A stretch of 40,076 bases of DNA from an uncultured Alphaproteobacteria bacterium. Its GTDB lineage: Bacteria > Pseudomonadota > Alphaproteobacteria > Rhodobacterales > Rhodobacteraceae. Location of the stretch: contig CACBNQ010000012.1 of assembly GCA_902540655.1 (NCBI GenBank), positions 1 to 40,076 on the forward strand, written 5' to 3'. Position 1 is the stretch's first letter. Each line of letters starts with the position of its first letter. Below the pieces are notes generated by a model. The model did no database searches, was not told the DNA's origin, and saw nothing but the letters and a program-made list of their open reading frames with translations. The position numbers were made by a program, and so were the translations under genes. Positions 1 to 7,975 of the stretch are shown here, piece by piece.

Positions 1-603
1 ACAAAAATTTTGGCAATGGAATATAAAAAAGGGGTAACAATTGATCAGGTCGCACATCATGATCAAGAAACAAAAAACTCCATAATAAATAATTTAGTAG
101 AACTTGCCTTCAAAGAAATCTTTGAATTTAATTTAATTCAAACAGACCCAAATTTTGCTAACTTTCTATTTGATGATACATCAAAAAAAATTGTTTTACT
201 GGACTTTGGAGCAACAAGTAAAATCTCTAAAAAAAATATCCGGGTCTTTAAAGATATTCTTAACGGCTTAGCACTTGATAGAAAGGAGATGGTTGAAAAA
301 GCTCTTATAACTTTGCAGATCTTTAGTCCTAACGCTAGTAATTCGGTAAAGAAGTATCTTCTAGACATAATCTGGAACTTATCTTTGCCTTTACGGAAAA
401 ATAAGGAATTTGATTTCCTACATTGCATTTCCACAGAGGATTTGAACTTGCTTTCATCAACACTTATAAACCAAAAAGATAAATTTCAGCTACCCGATCC
501 TCAAATCCTCTTTATTCAAAGAAAATTAGGAGGTATTTTTCTTCTAGGTCGAAAATTTGGCGCAAGAAAAAACTTTTCCAGATTAGTTACAAAATATATT
601 TAA
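1..603 (+). CDS. ABC1/UbiB (COQ8-type) atypical kinase, C-terminal part, truncated by window edge
   Basis: The frame is open from base 1, reading KILAMEYKKG before the first internal ATG at 16, so the true start lies left of the window. Visible family signatures are MEYKKG (end of the N-lobe), QTDPNFANF (catalytic/metal loop) and VLLDFGAT (metal-binding DFG-like segment). QTDPN-x2-NF is the form typical of COQ8/ADCK3 proteins rather than the HADxHPGN form of enterobacterial UbiB. Family members are ATPases or kinases that support ubiquinone biosynthesis at the membrane. About 200 residues are visible of the usual 430-550. The gene ends one base before the convergent MaoC-like gene. The family call is firm; the exact role is inferred. 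Confidence 0.85.
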   Translation, partial: TKILAMEYKKGVTIDQVAHHDQETKNSIINNLVELAFKEIFEFNLIQTDPNFANFLFDDTSKKIVLLDFGATSKISKKNIRVFKDILNGLALDRKEMVEKALITLQIFSPNASNSVKKYLLDIIWNLSLPLRKNKEFDFLHCISTEDLNLLSSTLINQKDKFQLPDPQILFIQRKLGGIFLLGRKFGARKNFSRLVTKYI

Positions 604-604
604 A

Positions 605-1051
605 TTAAATTCGAGACTTAATCATTAAGGTACTTTTAGTTAAAAACACTATTTCCTTGTCTTGATTGAACAACTTCGCCTCATATCTAACAAAACCAAG
701 TCCAGGTTTACTTTTTGACTTTCTACTCTCTAATATTTCTAATTGACCGTTCACTTTGTCATCAGGTCTTACTGGTTTTGGCCAGCTCATTTCCTCATGC
801 CCGGGTGATCCCATTATCGTATCGTAGGATAAAAAACTTTTATGCATCATTGCAAGCCAGACAAGCGCTGTTAGCCATCCACTCGATATAATACCACCAA
901 ATACAGTTTTTTCCGCTTCTTCTTTGTTTACGTGGAAAGGAAAAGGGTCATATTTTTTTGCAAACTCAATTATTTCATCCTCTGAAAAAGCATACTCCCC
1001 AAGATCAAAAATGTCCCCCTTTTTAAAATCCTCTGCATATCTCTTTTCCAT
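605..1051 (-). CDS. MaoC-like dehydratase (hot-dog fold)
   Basis: This 148-residue protein is a single hot-dog domain of the MaoC hydratase type. Near residues 35-42 it carries a D-P-x3-H signature (YDPFPFHVN), followed by FGGIISSGW, which matches the N/D-P-x-H...FGG...G pattern of R-specific enoyl-CoA hydratases. These enzymes hydrate enoyl-CoA or related unsaturated thioesters. The start ATG is preceded by AGAGGA at a good distance. It probably forms a two-gene minus-strand unit with the methyltransferase 12 bases upstream. The substrate cannot be told from the sequence. Confidence 0.85.
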   Translation of the reverse strand: MEKRYAEDFKKGDIFDLGEYAFSEDEIIEFAKKYDPFPFHVNKEEAEKTVFGGIISSGWLTALVWLAMMHKSFLSYDTIMGSPGHEEMSWPKPVRPDDKVNGQLEILESRKSKSKPGLGFVRYEAKLFNQDKEIVFLTKSTLMIKSRI

Positions 1052-1063
1052 CTTTTTTCCTCT

Positions 1064-1717
1064 CTATTTTTTTTCAAATCGAATAAATGTATAGCGTGAT
1101 CTATCCTCACCTAAATCTACAAACTCACTTGAGACGCTAAAACCAACGCCTGATAGCTGACTTATAATTGCTCTTTCATCTCTATTGGGGGCAACTTCAA
1201 TGTCAAAATTCTTTATACTTTCAAATTTACATCCCAAATAACCAATACCCCCTTTTTTTAATATCCTCTTGAACTCAACAATATATTCCCGTATTGGCTT
1301 TAAAAAGTATATGACGTTTATGGCTAGAATTTTATCTATTGACCCATCTGGAATTTCATTACTCAAGTCTCTGGCATCATTTTCTAAAATAACTATATTT
1401 TTAGGTAGTTTCATTCTAAGTAAATTTCTTCTGAACTCCGCGCTTATTTCTATACCAATTACGTTATTCCCACTAATCTTTGCAATTTCCTTTATTGCCA
1501 ATCCGTTGCCTACGCCCAACTCTAGCACATGATCGGTTTTTTTCAGTTTCATTCTATTTACAATATCAATGCTTACTTGCGCATTTGAATAATTCATTAA
1601 TGTTCTTGCTACCCAGGCCAGCCCTATCGTTCTTGGTGACCTCATATTTTCGGTCATCAATTCGGTGTGTTGGAGAAATTTGTGGATTTGTCGAGCTATA
1701 ATAAGCTTAAAGTTCAT
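1064..1717 (-). CDS. Class I SAM-dependent methyltransferase
   Basis: This 217-residue protein has a Rossmann methyltransferase core. Motif I is VLELGVGNG near residues 64-72, followed by the acidic VIGIEIS at the end of strand 2, then a NDARD/IDKILAINVIYF segment for motifs II-III and LKKGGIGYLG for the post-core strand. It resembles the Methyltransf_11 group acting on small molecules or lipids. The first roughly 45 residues form a helical extension that probably covers the substrate. It is the first gene of a minus-strand pair with the MaoC-like gene and diverges from the GYD operon. Its substrate is unknown. Confidence 0.82.
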   Translation of the reverse strand: MNFKLIIARQIHKFLQHTELMTENMRSPRTIGLAWVARTLMNYSNAQVSIDIVNRMKLKKTDHVLELGVGNGLAIKEIAKISGNNVIGIEISAEFRRNLLRMKLPKNIVILENDARDLSNEIPDGSIDKILAINVIYFLKPIREYIVEFKRILKKGGIGYLGCKFESIKNFDIEVAPNRDERAIISQLSGVGFSVSSEFVDLGEDRSRYTFIRFEKK

Positions 1718-1723
1718 TAAATA

Positions 1724-1749
1724 TACTCAACATTATTTAACTTTGAGTA
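1724..1749. promoter_or_regulatory. Perfect 7-bp inverted repeat, candidate operator
   Basis: TACTCAA (1724-1730) and TTGAGTA (1743-1749) form a perfect inverted repeat with a 12-base spacer. It lies between the divergent methyltransferase and GYD genes, directly upstream of the candidate -35 at 1753. Half-site spacing of 19 bases centre to centre (about two helical turns) would suit a dimeric regulator. No partner regulator gene is visible in the window. Confidence 0.3.
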
Positions 1750-1752
1750 GGT

Positions 1753-1780
1753 TTGATGTATCGTGGTCATATAATATAGT
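1753..1780 (+). promoter_or_regulatory. Candidate sigma-70-type promoter for the GYD operon
   Basis: TTGATG at 1753-1758, a 16-base spacer and TATAGT at 1775-1780 resemble -35 and -10 boxes (4/6 and 5/6 matches). Transcription would begin about 60 bases before the GYD start codon at 1848. The surroundings are very AT-rich, so chance matches are possible. Confidence 0.35.
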
Positions 1781-1847
1781 AATAAAAATTTGAAAATTTT
1801 AAAATGATATTGCTGATACTTTAAACGCTCTAAGATGAAGGTTAAAT

Positions 1848-2198
1848 ATGAAAACTTACATAATTTACGGAAAAACAAATTCAGAATATGCCAGCGGTAT
1901 GCTTAACAAACCGCAAGATAGGCTACCAATTGTTAGAAATCTAACAGATCAATTTGGCATGAATATAAGAGAGTTTCTTTTTACACATACTGAAAGCTTT
2001 ACCTTTTTTTGTGTAGTAGATGCTAAGAGCGATGAAGATATGGAGGCGGGAATGAATATCGCAAGAGCCTCAGGAACTTGGACTAACTTATATTGGTCCA
2101 GAGCATTTGACTCATTGGAACATATGAAGATCTATGAAAAAGCTAAAGACGGAATGGCCTCTTATGTAACAACTATGCAAGCCGCCGAGACTTCTTGA
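1848..2198 (+). CDS. GYD domain protein
   Basis: This 116-residue cytoplasmic protein resembles the GYD family (ferredoxin-like small domains). It opens with a YIIYGKT strand, followed by an R-x-P-I-V-R helix, a REFLFTHTESFTFFCVVDA strand pair, and an ASGTWTNLYWSRAF segment matching the G-x-x-x-T-x4-A-F tail of the family. The biochemical function of GYD proteins is not established. It heads a plus-strand operon. Its TGA (2196-2198) shares the A with the next gene's ATG (TGATG), implying translational coupling. The family match is by pattern recognition only. Confidence 0.65.
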   Translation: MKTYIIYGKTNSEYASGMLNKPQDRLPIVRNLTDQFGMNIREFLFTHTESFTFFCVVDAKSDEDMEAGMNIARASGTWTNLYWSRAFDSLEHMKIYEKAKDGMASYVTTMQAAETS

Positions 2199-2449
2199 TG
2201 TATGGAAGAGCAATTAATTTCACCCTTTTGGCACCATCCTTATGGTCTGTAGTAGAAGCAGTAGCTCAACCTATTGATAATGAAGAGTTAAAGAGGAACC
2301 TATTTAAATCAAGTGATAATACGGGATTTATAATCGAAATATTTCCCTCAAAACAAGTTGCGGGCTCTAATCTTGACGTATTAAAAGCCATGCAAAGTTT
2401 AAAAGAGCAGGCAATGGCAAAAGTGTCGGTTTTAGAAGGAAGTAGGTGA
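2198..2449 (+). CDS. Small protein of unknown function, coupled to GYD gene
   Basis: I do not recognise this 83-residue protein. The ATG at 2198 overlaps the preceding stop by one base (TGATG). A TTG one codon earlier is also in frame but less likely. No signal peptide, membrane segment or metal motif is visible. It is predicted soluble with mixed beta strands (INFTLLAP, GFIIEIFPS) and a C-terminal amphipathic helix. The hydrolase gene follows after 7 bases. Its fixed place between a GYD gene and an epoxide-hydrolase-like gene suggests it acts with one of them, for example as a second ferredoxin-like subunit, but this is inference. Confidence 0.7.
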   Translation: MYGRAINFTLLAPSLWSVVEAVAQPIDNEELKRNLFKSSDNTGFIIEIFPSKQVAGSNLDVLKAMQSLKEQAMAKVSVLEGSR

Positions 2450-2456
2450 AGCAGAA

Positions 2457-3440
2457 ATGACTTTCAAAATTTTAAAATCAAACAACATAAATATACGAGC
2501 AAAAATTGAGGGATCAGGCCCACTAATCGTTTTAGTCCATGGATGTCCCGAAAGCTGGTATAGTTGGAGATATCAAATCCCCTTACTAGCAGAGAAGGGC
2601 TACACCGTCGCCGCCATTGACGTGAGGGGATATGGAGGTTCATCAAAGCCATATGAGGTTGAAGCCTATAGTATGAGAGAACTCACTAAAGATGTAATTG
2701 GTGTCATAGATGCTCTTGAATTTGAAAAGGCTATCTTAATTGGTCACGATTGGGGAGGTCCAATCGTATGGAATACAGCTGTTTTAAATGAAAAGAGAAT
2801 ATCTGCCGTTTTAGGCCTTTCAGTACCCTTTTTTCCAAGAAGAGATATTTCATCAATTGATCTCTGGAGAAAGATATATGAGGGTAAGTTTTTCTATCAA
2901 CTCTATTTTCAAGAAGAAGGAGTTGCTGAAGCAGAGTTTGAAGAGAATATACGCAAGTATTTGGAGCAAACCTATTTTTCTATCGATGCGCGAGGCATGA
3001 AAGTACAAAAGGAAAATGCTATTACAGGAAGTTCAAAAGGTGTAAATGGAAAATATTTAGAAGCATTACCAACATTTGATACCTACCCATCCTGGATTAC
3101 CGCAGGTGATATGGATTATTTAGTGGGTGAATTTGAATTAAGTGGGATGCGTGGTCCACTAAATAGATACAGAGCGCAACAAATTGATTTTGAGGATTTA
3201 CTTGAACTTAAAAACGCAAAAATAAAACAACCCTCCGCTTTTTTAACAGGGAAATATGATCCCGTAAATTCCTTTATAGGGCCAAACTACGATAGCAGTA
3301 AGGACCTTGAGGATAAAATTGGTAAAAATTACGAAACCCTTTTATCAGCATGCCTACTGGATGATGCGGGGCACTGGGTTCAACAAGAAAAACCTAAAGA
3401 AGTCAATAAGTTCATTTTAGAATTTCTCTCAAGACTATAA
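2457..3440 (+). CDS. Alpha/beta hydrolase, epoxide hydrolase type
   Basis: This 327-residue soluble alpha/beta hydrolase carries the oxyanion motif HGCP (residues 28-31), typical of epoxide hydrolases. The nucleophile elbow GHDWGG has Asp98 rather than Ser. DVRGYGGSSKP follows strand 4, and the catalytic His306 lies in DAGHWVQQEKP. An Asp nucleophile with HGxP points to epoxide hydrolase (or haloacetate dehalogenase) chemistry, in which an ester intermediate is hydrolysed to a diol. An AGGTGA sequence sits 7 bases before the ATG. It is the third gene of the 1848-4533 operon. The natural epoxide is unknown. Confidence 0.85.
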   Translation: MTFKILKSNNINIRAKIEGSGPLIVLVHGCPESWYSWRYQIPLLAEKGYTVAAIDVRGYGGSSKPYEVEAYSMRELTKDVIGVIDALEFEKAILIGHDWGGPIVWNTAVLNEKRISAVLGLSVPFFPRRDISSIDLWRKIYEGKFFYQLYFQEEGVAEAEFEENIRKYLEQTYFSIDARGMKVQKENAITGSSKGVNGKYLEALPTFDTYPSWITAGDMDYLVGEFELSGMRGPLNRYRAQQIDFEDLLELKNAKIKQPSAFLTGKYDPVNSFIGPNYDSSKDLEDKIGKNYETLLSACLLDDAGHWVQQEKPKEVNKFILEFLSRL

Positions 3441-3471
3441 AAGAAATGAAAGTTACTAACTGAGAAAATAA

Positions 3472-4533
3472 ATGAGTCTGATCAAAGAGATTGATACCCC
3501 CGCAATTATTGTGGATTTAAATATTGTCAAAGAAAACATACATACATATCAAAGATATTGTGATGATATAGGGATAAAATTAAGACCTCATATTAAGACA
3601 CATAAAATCCCAGCCTTAGCTAAATTACAAATTGGAGCTGGAGCGGTTGGAATTACCGCTCAAAAAATAAGTGAGGCCGAGGCGATAATTTCCGAGGGTG
3701 GTATTGATGATGTTCTTATCACCTACAATATAATAGGAGAACAAAAATTAAAGGCTCTTCGAAATCTATGTGAGAAAGTTAAAGTTTCCGTCGTAGCTGA
3801 CAGCTCTTTTTGCATAAAGGGCTTATCAAAGACATTTGAAGGGGCTAAGGAAGCTTTACCTGTGTTAGTTGAGTGTGATACTGGAGCCAACCGTTGCGGG
3901 GTCATAAGTCCTCAAGAAGCATGTGAATTGGCAGAATTGATTAATAGAAGCAATGGACTAATTTTCGGTGGGTTAATGACCTACCCTCCTACTTCTCAAG
4001 CTCAAAAAATTAACAGCTTTTTAACTGACGCAAAAAAACTAATTGAAGGAAAAAATATTGCTGTAAATACAGTTTCTATCGGTGGCTCGCCTGACATGTG
4101 GAAAGTCAAAGATATTCCGGTTGCAACAGAGTATAGAATTGGAACTTACATATTTAATGATAGATCTCTAGTTGAAAACAAGATTTGTTCAGAAAAAAAA
4201 GTCGCTTTGACCGTTTTAGCAACTGTAGTGTCAACTCCGACAAAAAACAGAGCCATAATTGATGCAGGGTCAAAAGTATTAACGTCTGACCTCTTTGGAA
4301 TGAATGATCATGGTTCTATAGTAAACTACCCTGAACTTAGAATTGTACAATTAACAGAAGAGCATGGCACGATTGTGAGCGAACAAAACACAAATTTAGT
4401 AATTGGACAAAAAATCGAAATCATCCCTAATCATGCATGCGTAGTAACGAACATGCTTAATGAAGTAAATCTTATCACTGAAGAGAAAAAAATAAAAAAA
4501 GTTAAAGTTATCGCAAGAGGTAAAGTCTGGTGA
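3472..4533 (+). CDS. Fold-type III PLP enzyme, D-threonine aldolase / D-serine dehydratase-like
   Basis: This 353-residue protein combines an alanine-racemase-type N-terminal barrel with a C-terminal beta domain. The PLP lysine lies in RPHIKTHK near residues 38-45. VECDTGANRCG and GGSPDMW are the usual phosphate and barrel motifs. NHAC near the C-terminus supplies the His and Cys that bind a divalent metal in D-threonine aldolases and DSD1-type D-serine dehydratases. Family enzymes cleave or dehydrate D-3-hydroxyamino acids. It follows the hydrolase by 31 bases and ends the operon. The choice between aldolase and dehydratase cannot be made from sequence alone. Confidence 0.85.
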   Translation: MSLIKEIDTPAIIVDLNIVKENIHTYQRYCDDIGIKLRPHIKTHKIPALAKLQIGAGAVGITAQKISEAEAIISEGGIDDVLITYNIIGEQKLKALRNLCEKVKVSVVADSSFCIKGLSKTFEGAKEALPVLVECDTGANRCGVISPQEACELAELINRSNGLIFGGLMTYPPTSQAQKINSFLTDAKKLIEGKNIAVNTVSIGGSPDMWKVKDIPVATEYRIGTYIFNDRSLVENKICSEKKVALTVLATVVSTPTKNRAIIDAGSKVLTSDLFGMNDHGSIVNYPELRIVQLTEEHGTIVSEQNTNLVIGQKIEIIPNHACVVTNMLNEVNLITEEKKIKKVKVIARGKVW

Positions 4534-4538
4534 CTTTA
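4521..4538. terminator. Perfect hairpin across a convergent gene junction
   Basis: TAAAGTC (4521-4527), loop TGGT and GACTTTA (4532-4538) form a perfect 7-bp stem spanning the last codon and stop of the PLP enzyme gene and the stop of the convergent hydratase gene. No T-tract follows on either strand. It could slow polymerase or protect the 3' ends of both messages rather than act as a classic intrinsic terminator. Confidence 0.35.
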
Positions 4539-5339
4539 AAACTTAACAACAAACTTCTTTTCAAATAAGCGATCAAGTTCACAGGAAAAAACATCAGCCT
4601 TATTTATATCGTAAGCATCTGTAATAGTACCAGTTGTAATTAACCCATCAAGGACTAACCAATCTAAATTTTTTTCACAAAATTCTATGTAAGATCTCAG
4701 GGCAGCTAAAGGGCTTTCTTCTAATATATTCTTTGACTTTCCCCGCTCCAGTATTTTTGAGTTTTTTCTCAAAGTAAGATTGAAGTTTTTTAATTCATCG
4801 ATAAGAGCAACTCTATTGTTTTCATTGGATGGGATTGCCATCTCTTCTAAAATTTTATACTGGCCATGCAAACCAAATCCGGCAACTGTATCCGGTAACT
4901 TAAAAGTCCATCCCTTATAGATACTCTGAACTAACTCGACGCCAATTCCAAAGCTCTCACAGCAAGCGATTAGTTCAATATCACTCATTTCACTATGTGG
5001 TTTTTTTCTAAGTCTGAAAAAGATCTCAGGCTCAAACTTCGGTTCAAGAAATTTTTCTGGCAAAAATGATTGATCGTTGTTCAAAACCGTTGAGGAATAC
5101 ATAAATCCATAGATTGGTGCGTTTACAGAGTATTTGTCCCAAATTGTTTTGTTTGTAAAACCTACTTTTATGCCAGAAGCTTTTTCCTTTTTTTTTTCAC
5201 GAATCCTTTTAATCTCTAAAGCGGTCCTGTAGGCATCTGACAGAGAGAAGTTGGGAATAGTTTTACTTGGTAATTGTGCTTGAGACATATTTTCTAAGCA
5301 TTCAATTAAGTAATTTGAAAGATTTTTTTTGGTACTCAA
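4536..5339 (-). CDS. 2-keto-4-pentenoate hydratase-like protein (FAH fold)
   Basis: This 267-residue protein is of the MhpD/fumarylacetoacetase-like hydratase-decarboxylase group. Signatures are IKVGFTNKTIWDKY (substrate loop), PIYGFM, the metal-binding KFEPEIFFRL, FGIGVELVQS, and the C-terminal LDGLITTGT. Such enzymes act on 2-oxo-pent-4-enoates or oxaloacetate-like acids using Mg2+, in meta-cleavage pathways. Its ATG overlaps the GST stop by four bases (ATGA), so the two are translationally coupled. It is the last gene of the 4536-7879 operon. A distant paralogue lies at 14406. The exact substrate is unknown. Confidence 0.8.
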   Translation of the reverse strand: MSTKKNLSNYLIECLENMSQAQLPSKTIPNFSLSDAYRTALEIKRIREKKKEKASGIKVGFTNKTIWDKYSVNAPIYGFMYSSTVLNNDQSFLPEKFLEPKFEPEIFFRLRKKPHSEMSDIELIACCESFGIGVELVQSIYKGWTFKLPDTVAGFGLHGQYKILEEMAIPSNENNRVALIDELKNFNLTLRKNSKILERGKSKNILEESPLAALRSYIEFCEKNLDWLVLDGLITTGTITDAYDINKADVFSCELDRLFEKKFVVKF

Positions 5340-5968
5340 GGGAAAAATACCCGGTCAGCCGCCGGCCTCCATTTAACAAATTTCTTTTGTGATTTATCAA
5401 ACATATTTGATGCAACAAAAGCATTTAGCCAATTTTGAAGCTTTTGCCACCCAAATTCATTAAACCAATTAATGTCAATGTTTGCAAATTGTCTAACGAA
5501 TGGAAATATAGCTATATCAGCTAACTTTGGTTGCTCGCCATAAAGGAATTCCCCCTTTATTTTTTTGTCTAGATTAATCAAATACTCTATTGCCAAATTC
5601 TTGCTGACTTTACTATCATTTTGGGGATACCGAGTAGCGTATTTTGTTTTGTCTAAGTTAGGTTTAAATTTTTTCTCAACCTCATCAATTAAACGGTACC
5701 CTTCAGCAGGCATATCTAACCAGCCCTCTGGGTCATTTTTTCTTAAAGCCCAAATCATTATATCGATACTCTCATCAATTATTTTATTCTTTAATTGTAG
5801 GCATGGAACGGTGCCAGTATTTGATGCCTTCAAGAATTCATGTGGCTTATCCTTCAAAACAACTTCTCTTAATTCCACTTCAATATTTGATGAAAGAAGG
5901 GCCCACCTAGCTCTAATGGCATATGGACATCTACGAAAACTATATAGTATTGGAACGTCTTTACTCAA
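5336..5968 (-). CDS. Glutathione S-transferase-like protein
   Basis: This 210-residue protein begins with a thioredoxin-fold domain, SFRRCPYAIRARWAL, in which Cys14 sits where Grx2/omega-like GSTs have their catalytic cysteine. GTVPCLQL gives the cis-Pro for glutathione binding and DESIDIMIW the E-S pair. A helical C-terminal domain with LADIAIFPFVRQF follows. The start is TTG at 5968, supported by AGAGG five bases upstream; no ATG is suitably placed. It couples to the downstream hydratase by ATGA overlap. A Cys-type GST may reduce or deglutathionylate rather than conjugate; this is inference. Confidence 0.82.
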   Translation of the reverse strand: MSKDVPILYSFRRCPYAIRARWALLSSNIEVELREVVLKDKPHEFLKASNTGTVPCLQLKNKIIDESIDIMIWALRKNDPEGWLDMPAEGYRLIDEVEKKFKPNLDKTKYATRYPQNDSKVSKNLAIEYLINLDKKIKGEFLYGEQPKLADIAIFPFVRQFANIDINWFNEFGWQKLQNWLNAFVASNMFDKSQKKFVKWRPAADRVFFP

Positions 5969-6004
5969 AAAAACCTCTTTAATTTTTCATTATTTAATCA
6001 ACAC

Positions 6005-6895
6005 CTAATCCATTTCCATAGGAAGACTCTTATCCATAGCCCATTCACTAAGAGAATTATCGTAAACTTTCAATTTCTGAAAACCAAGTTGGTACAAAAC
6101 AAAAGCATTCAATGTGGCTGCAATACCACCTCCACAGTAGTTAAGTATCTCACTATCTTTTGTGATATTATGTTTTGCAAAAACCGACAACGCTTCTTTA
6201 GGTGATTTTAACATATGCGTACTCATATCCATCAGCTCACTAAATGGAATATTTATACTACCTGGAATCCTACCTGGTCTCCCATAACGCGTACTTTCTC
6301 CATTGTGAATATCACTTGTCAGTGCATTAATTAAAATACACCTATTATCTTCCATGGCATCTAGTGTTTGTTCCTTACCCACAAAAAAGCCTTGATTTTT
6401 GGAACTTGAGAATTCTGTTTTAGAATAAAAATTTTCTCCAGACTTAAGATCATAATTATTTCGTTTCCACTCTCTTAAACCACCGTTTAATACGCTAACA
6501 TTTTTATATCCCAGCATGTAAATCATCCACCAAACCCTGGTGGCCCACTGAAGTCCATTTGTTGAATACAAAATAATATGGTATGGGTCACCAATTCCTA
6601 ACTTACCAAAACTATTACTTAAGCGCTCAATGTCAGGCAAAGTAAATTTATATTGACTTTCTGGATCTGAAATCTGGATTTGAAGATCTAGAAATGATGC
6701 CCCAGGAATATGTTCCCTTAAATAATCCTGGTGCCCGCTCTCAACGTCATAGGGTTTAGAAGGATGATCATCCGTGTAGTGCAAAAATGTTGTACAATCA
6801 TAAATACGTAAATTCTTATTTCCTAAATTTTTTTGGAGCCATTCACATGATATTATAGCTTCAGGATACTTCCAGCCTATTTCTATTTTTTCCAT
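6005..6895 (-). CDS. Tandem-rhodanese sulfurtransferase
   Basis: This 296-residue protein has two rhodanese domains. The N-terminal domain (about 10-150) includes REHIPGASFLDL, YSTNGLQWATRVWWM and LNGGLREWK, and its active-site loop lacks a Cys. The C-terminal domain (about 165-290) carries the catalytic Cys254 in CGGGIAA. The loop differs from both the thiosulfate type (CRKGVTA) and the mercaptopyruvate type (CGSGVTA), so the sulfur donor is uncertain. There is no export signal, so it is probably cytoplasmic. The gene lies between the quinone oxidoreductase (9 bases) and the GST (36 bases) in one operon. Confidence 0.87.
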   Translation of the reverse strand: MEKIEIGWKYPEAIISCEWLQKNLGNKNLRIYDCTTFLHYTDDHPSKPYDVESGHQDYLREHIPGASFLDLQIQISDPESQYKFTLPDIERLSNSFGKLGIGDPYHIILYSTNGLQWATRVWWMIYMLGYKNVSVLNGGLREWKRNNYDLKSGENFYSKTEFSSSKNQGFFVGKEQTLDAMEDNRCILINALTSDIHNGESTRYGRPGRIPGSINIPFSELMDMSTHMLKSPKEALSVFAKHNITKDSEILNYCGGGIAATLNAFVLYQLGFQKLKVYDNSLSEWAMDKSLPMEMD

Positions 6896-6904
6896 TTTAT
6901 TGAA

Positions 6905-7879
6905 TCAAGGGACTAAATATATACTTCCCCCGCCCTTTCTAGATTCTAGAGTGTCATGCGCATTTGAAGCATCTTTCAAATCAAATGGCAAAAATTCCGA
7001 AACCTTAATTATTTCATCTTCAAAAGCTTTAAATACCGAAGCTGCCATATTTTCATAGTTTTTCCGATTACCAAAATAATGAAAAAGTATAGGGCGAGAA
7101 ATAGATAGTGATTTCTCAGCTAATGTACTCATTAAAACGGGTTTGACGGGACCTGATGATTGACCAAAATTAATGAGATATCCACAATGCGCTAGTGATA
7201 AAAGAGAAGACTCAAAGGTGTCATTCCCCACAGAATCGAAAACGATATCCACACCTTTTCCATTAGTAATATCTAACACTTTCTCACTGAAATTTTTGTC
7301 ACTCGAAACTAAAGTTTCAATACATCCATTCAACTTCGTGTCCTCTATTTTCTCTTGTGATCCTACACTCCCTATTACCTTCACACTCATTGCGGCTGCC
7401 CATTGGCAAAGTAGGCGTCCAACGCCCCCAGACGCGGCTGTTACCAAAATTGTTTTTGATGAGTCAACTAATGTTATTCGATTAATAAGCATTTCTACTG
7501 TCATCGCTCTTAGGAAATTTGTTGCAACTAATTCATCACTTAAAAAATCAGGGATTTTAATTACTTTATCATGCGATATATTTATGTGGGTTGCATAAGC
7601 CCCATATTCTCTTGTGCAAAACGTTACTCTTTCTCCAACCACAAAGCCTTCGACATTATCGCCGATCTTTTCGACTATACCACTAGCCTCGCACCCAGGA
7701 ATGCCGGGTAAAGTCAGTGTTTTGTATAGTCCCGATCGTACATATACGTCATGATAGTTTACACCTATAGCCGTATTTCTAATTCTAATTTCATTAGCAG
7801 AAGGTTCACTGATGTCCCTTTCCTTGTAGGACAAGACTTCAGAGGAACCATATGCACTTACGATGATTGCCTTTGACAA
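6905..7879 (-). CDS. Zinc-free MDR family NADPH:quinone oxidoreductase-like protein
   Basis: This medium-chain dehydrogenase/reductase is of the quinone oxidoreductase (QOR) group. It has a GroES-like N-terminal domain with IGVNYHDVYVRSGLY and PGIPGCEASGIVE, then a Rossmann domain with TAASGGVGRLLCQWA and VDIVFDSVG. Catalytic zinc ligands are absent, as expected for QOR. I chose the TTG at 7879 (protein starting MSKAIIVSAYG, 324 residues), because GGAG lies six bases before it. A TTG four codons upstream at 7891 is also open but has no good ribosome site. It heads the minus-strand operon with the rhodanese, GST and hydratase genes and diverges from the M20 gene. Confidence 0.85.
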   Translation of the reverse strand: MSKAIIVSAYGSSEVLSYKERDISEPSANEIRIRNTAIGVNYHDVYVRSGLYKTLTLPGIPGCEASGIVEKIGDNVEGFVVGERVTFCTREYGAYATHINISHDKVIKIPDFLSDELVATNFLRAMTVEMLINRITLVDSSKTILVTAASGGVGRLLCQWAAAMSVKVIGSVGSQEKIEDTKLNGCIETLVSSDKNFSEKVLDITNGKGVDIVFDSVGNDTFESSLLSLAHCGYLINFGQSSGPVKPVLMSTLAEKSLSISRPILFHYFGNRKNYENMAASVFKAFEDEIIKVSEFLPFDLKDASNAHDTLESRKGGGSIYLVP

Positions 7880-7975
7880 TTTTTTCTCCAATTAGCTTGT
7901 TAAAATTTATAAATAATTTAAGCTCGTATTCTTTGCATGCTAGTTATCGCAATTTATTAAAGCGGGAATAAATAT

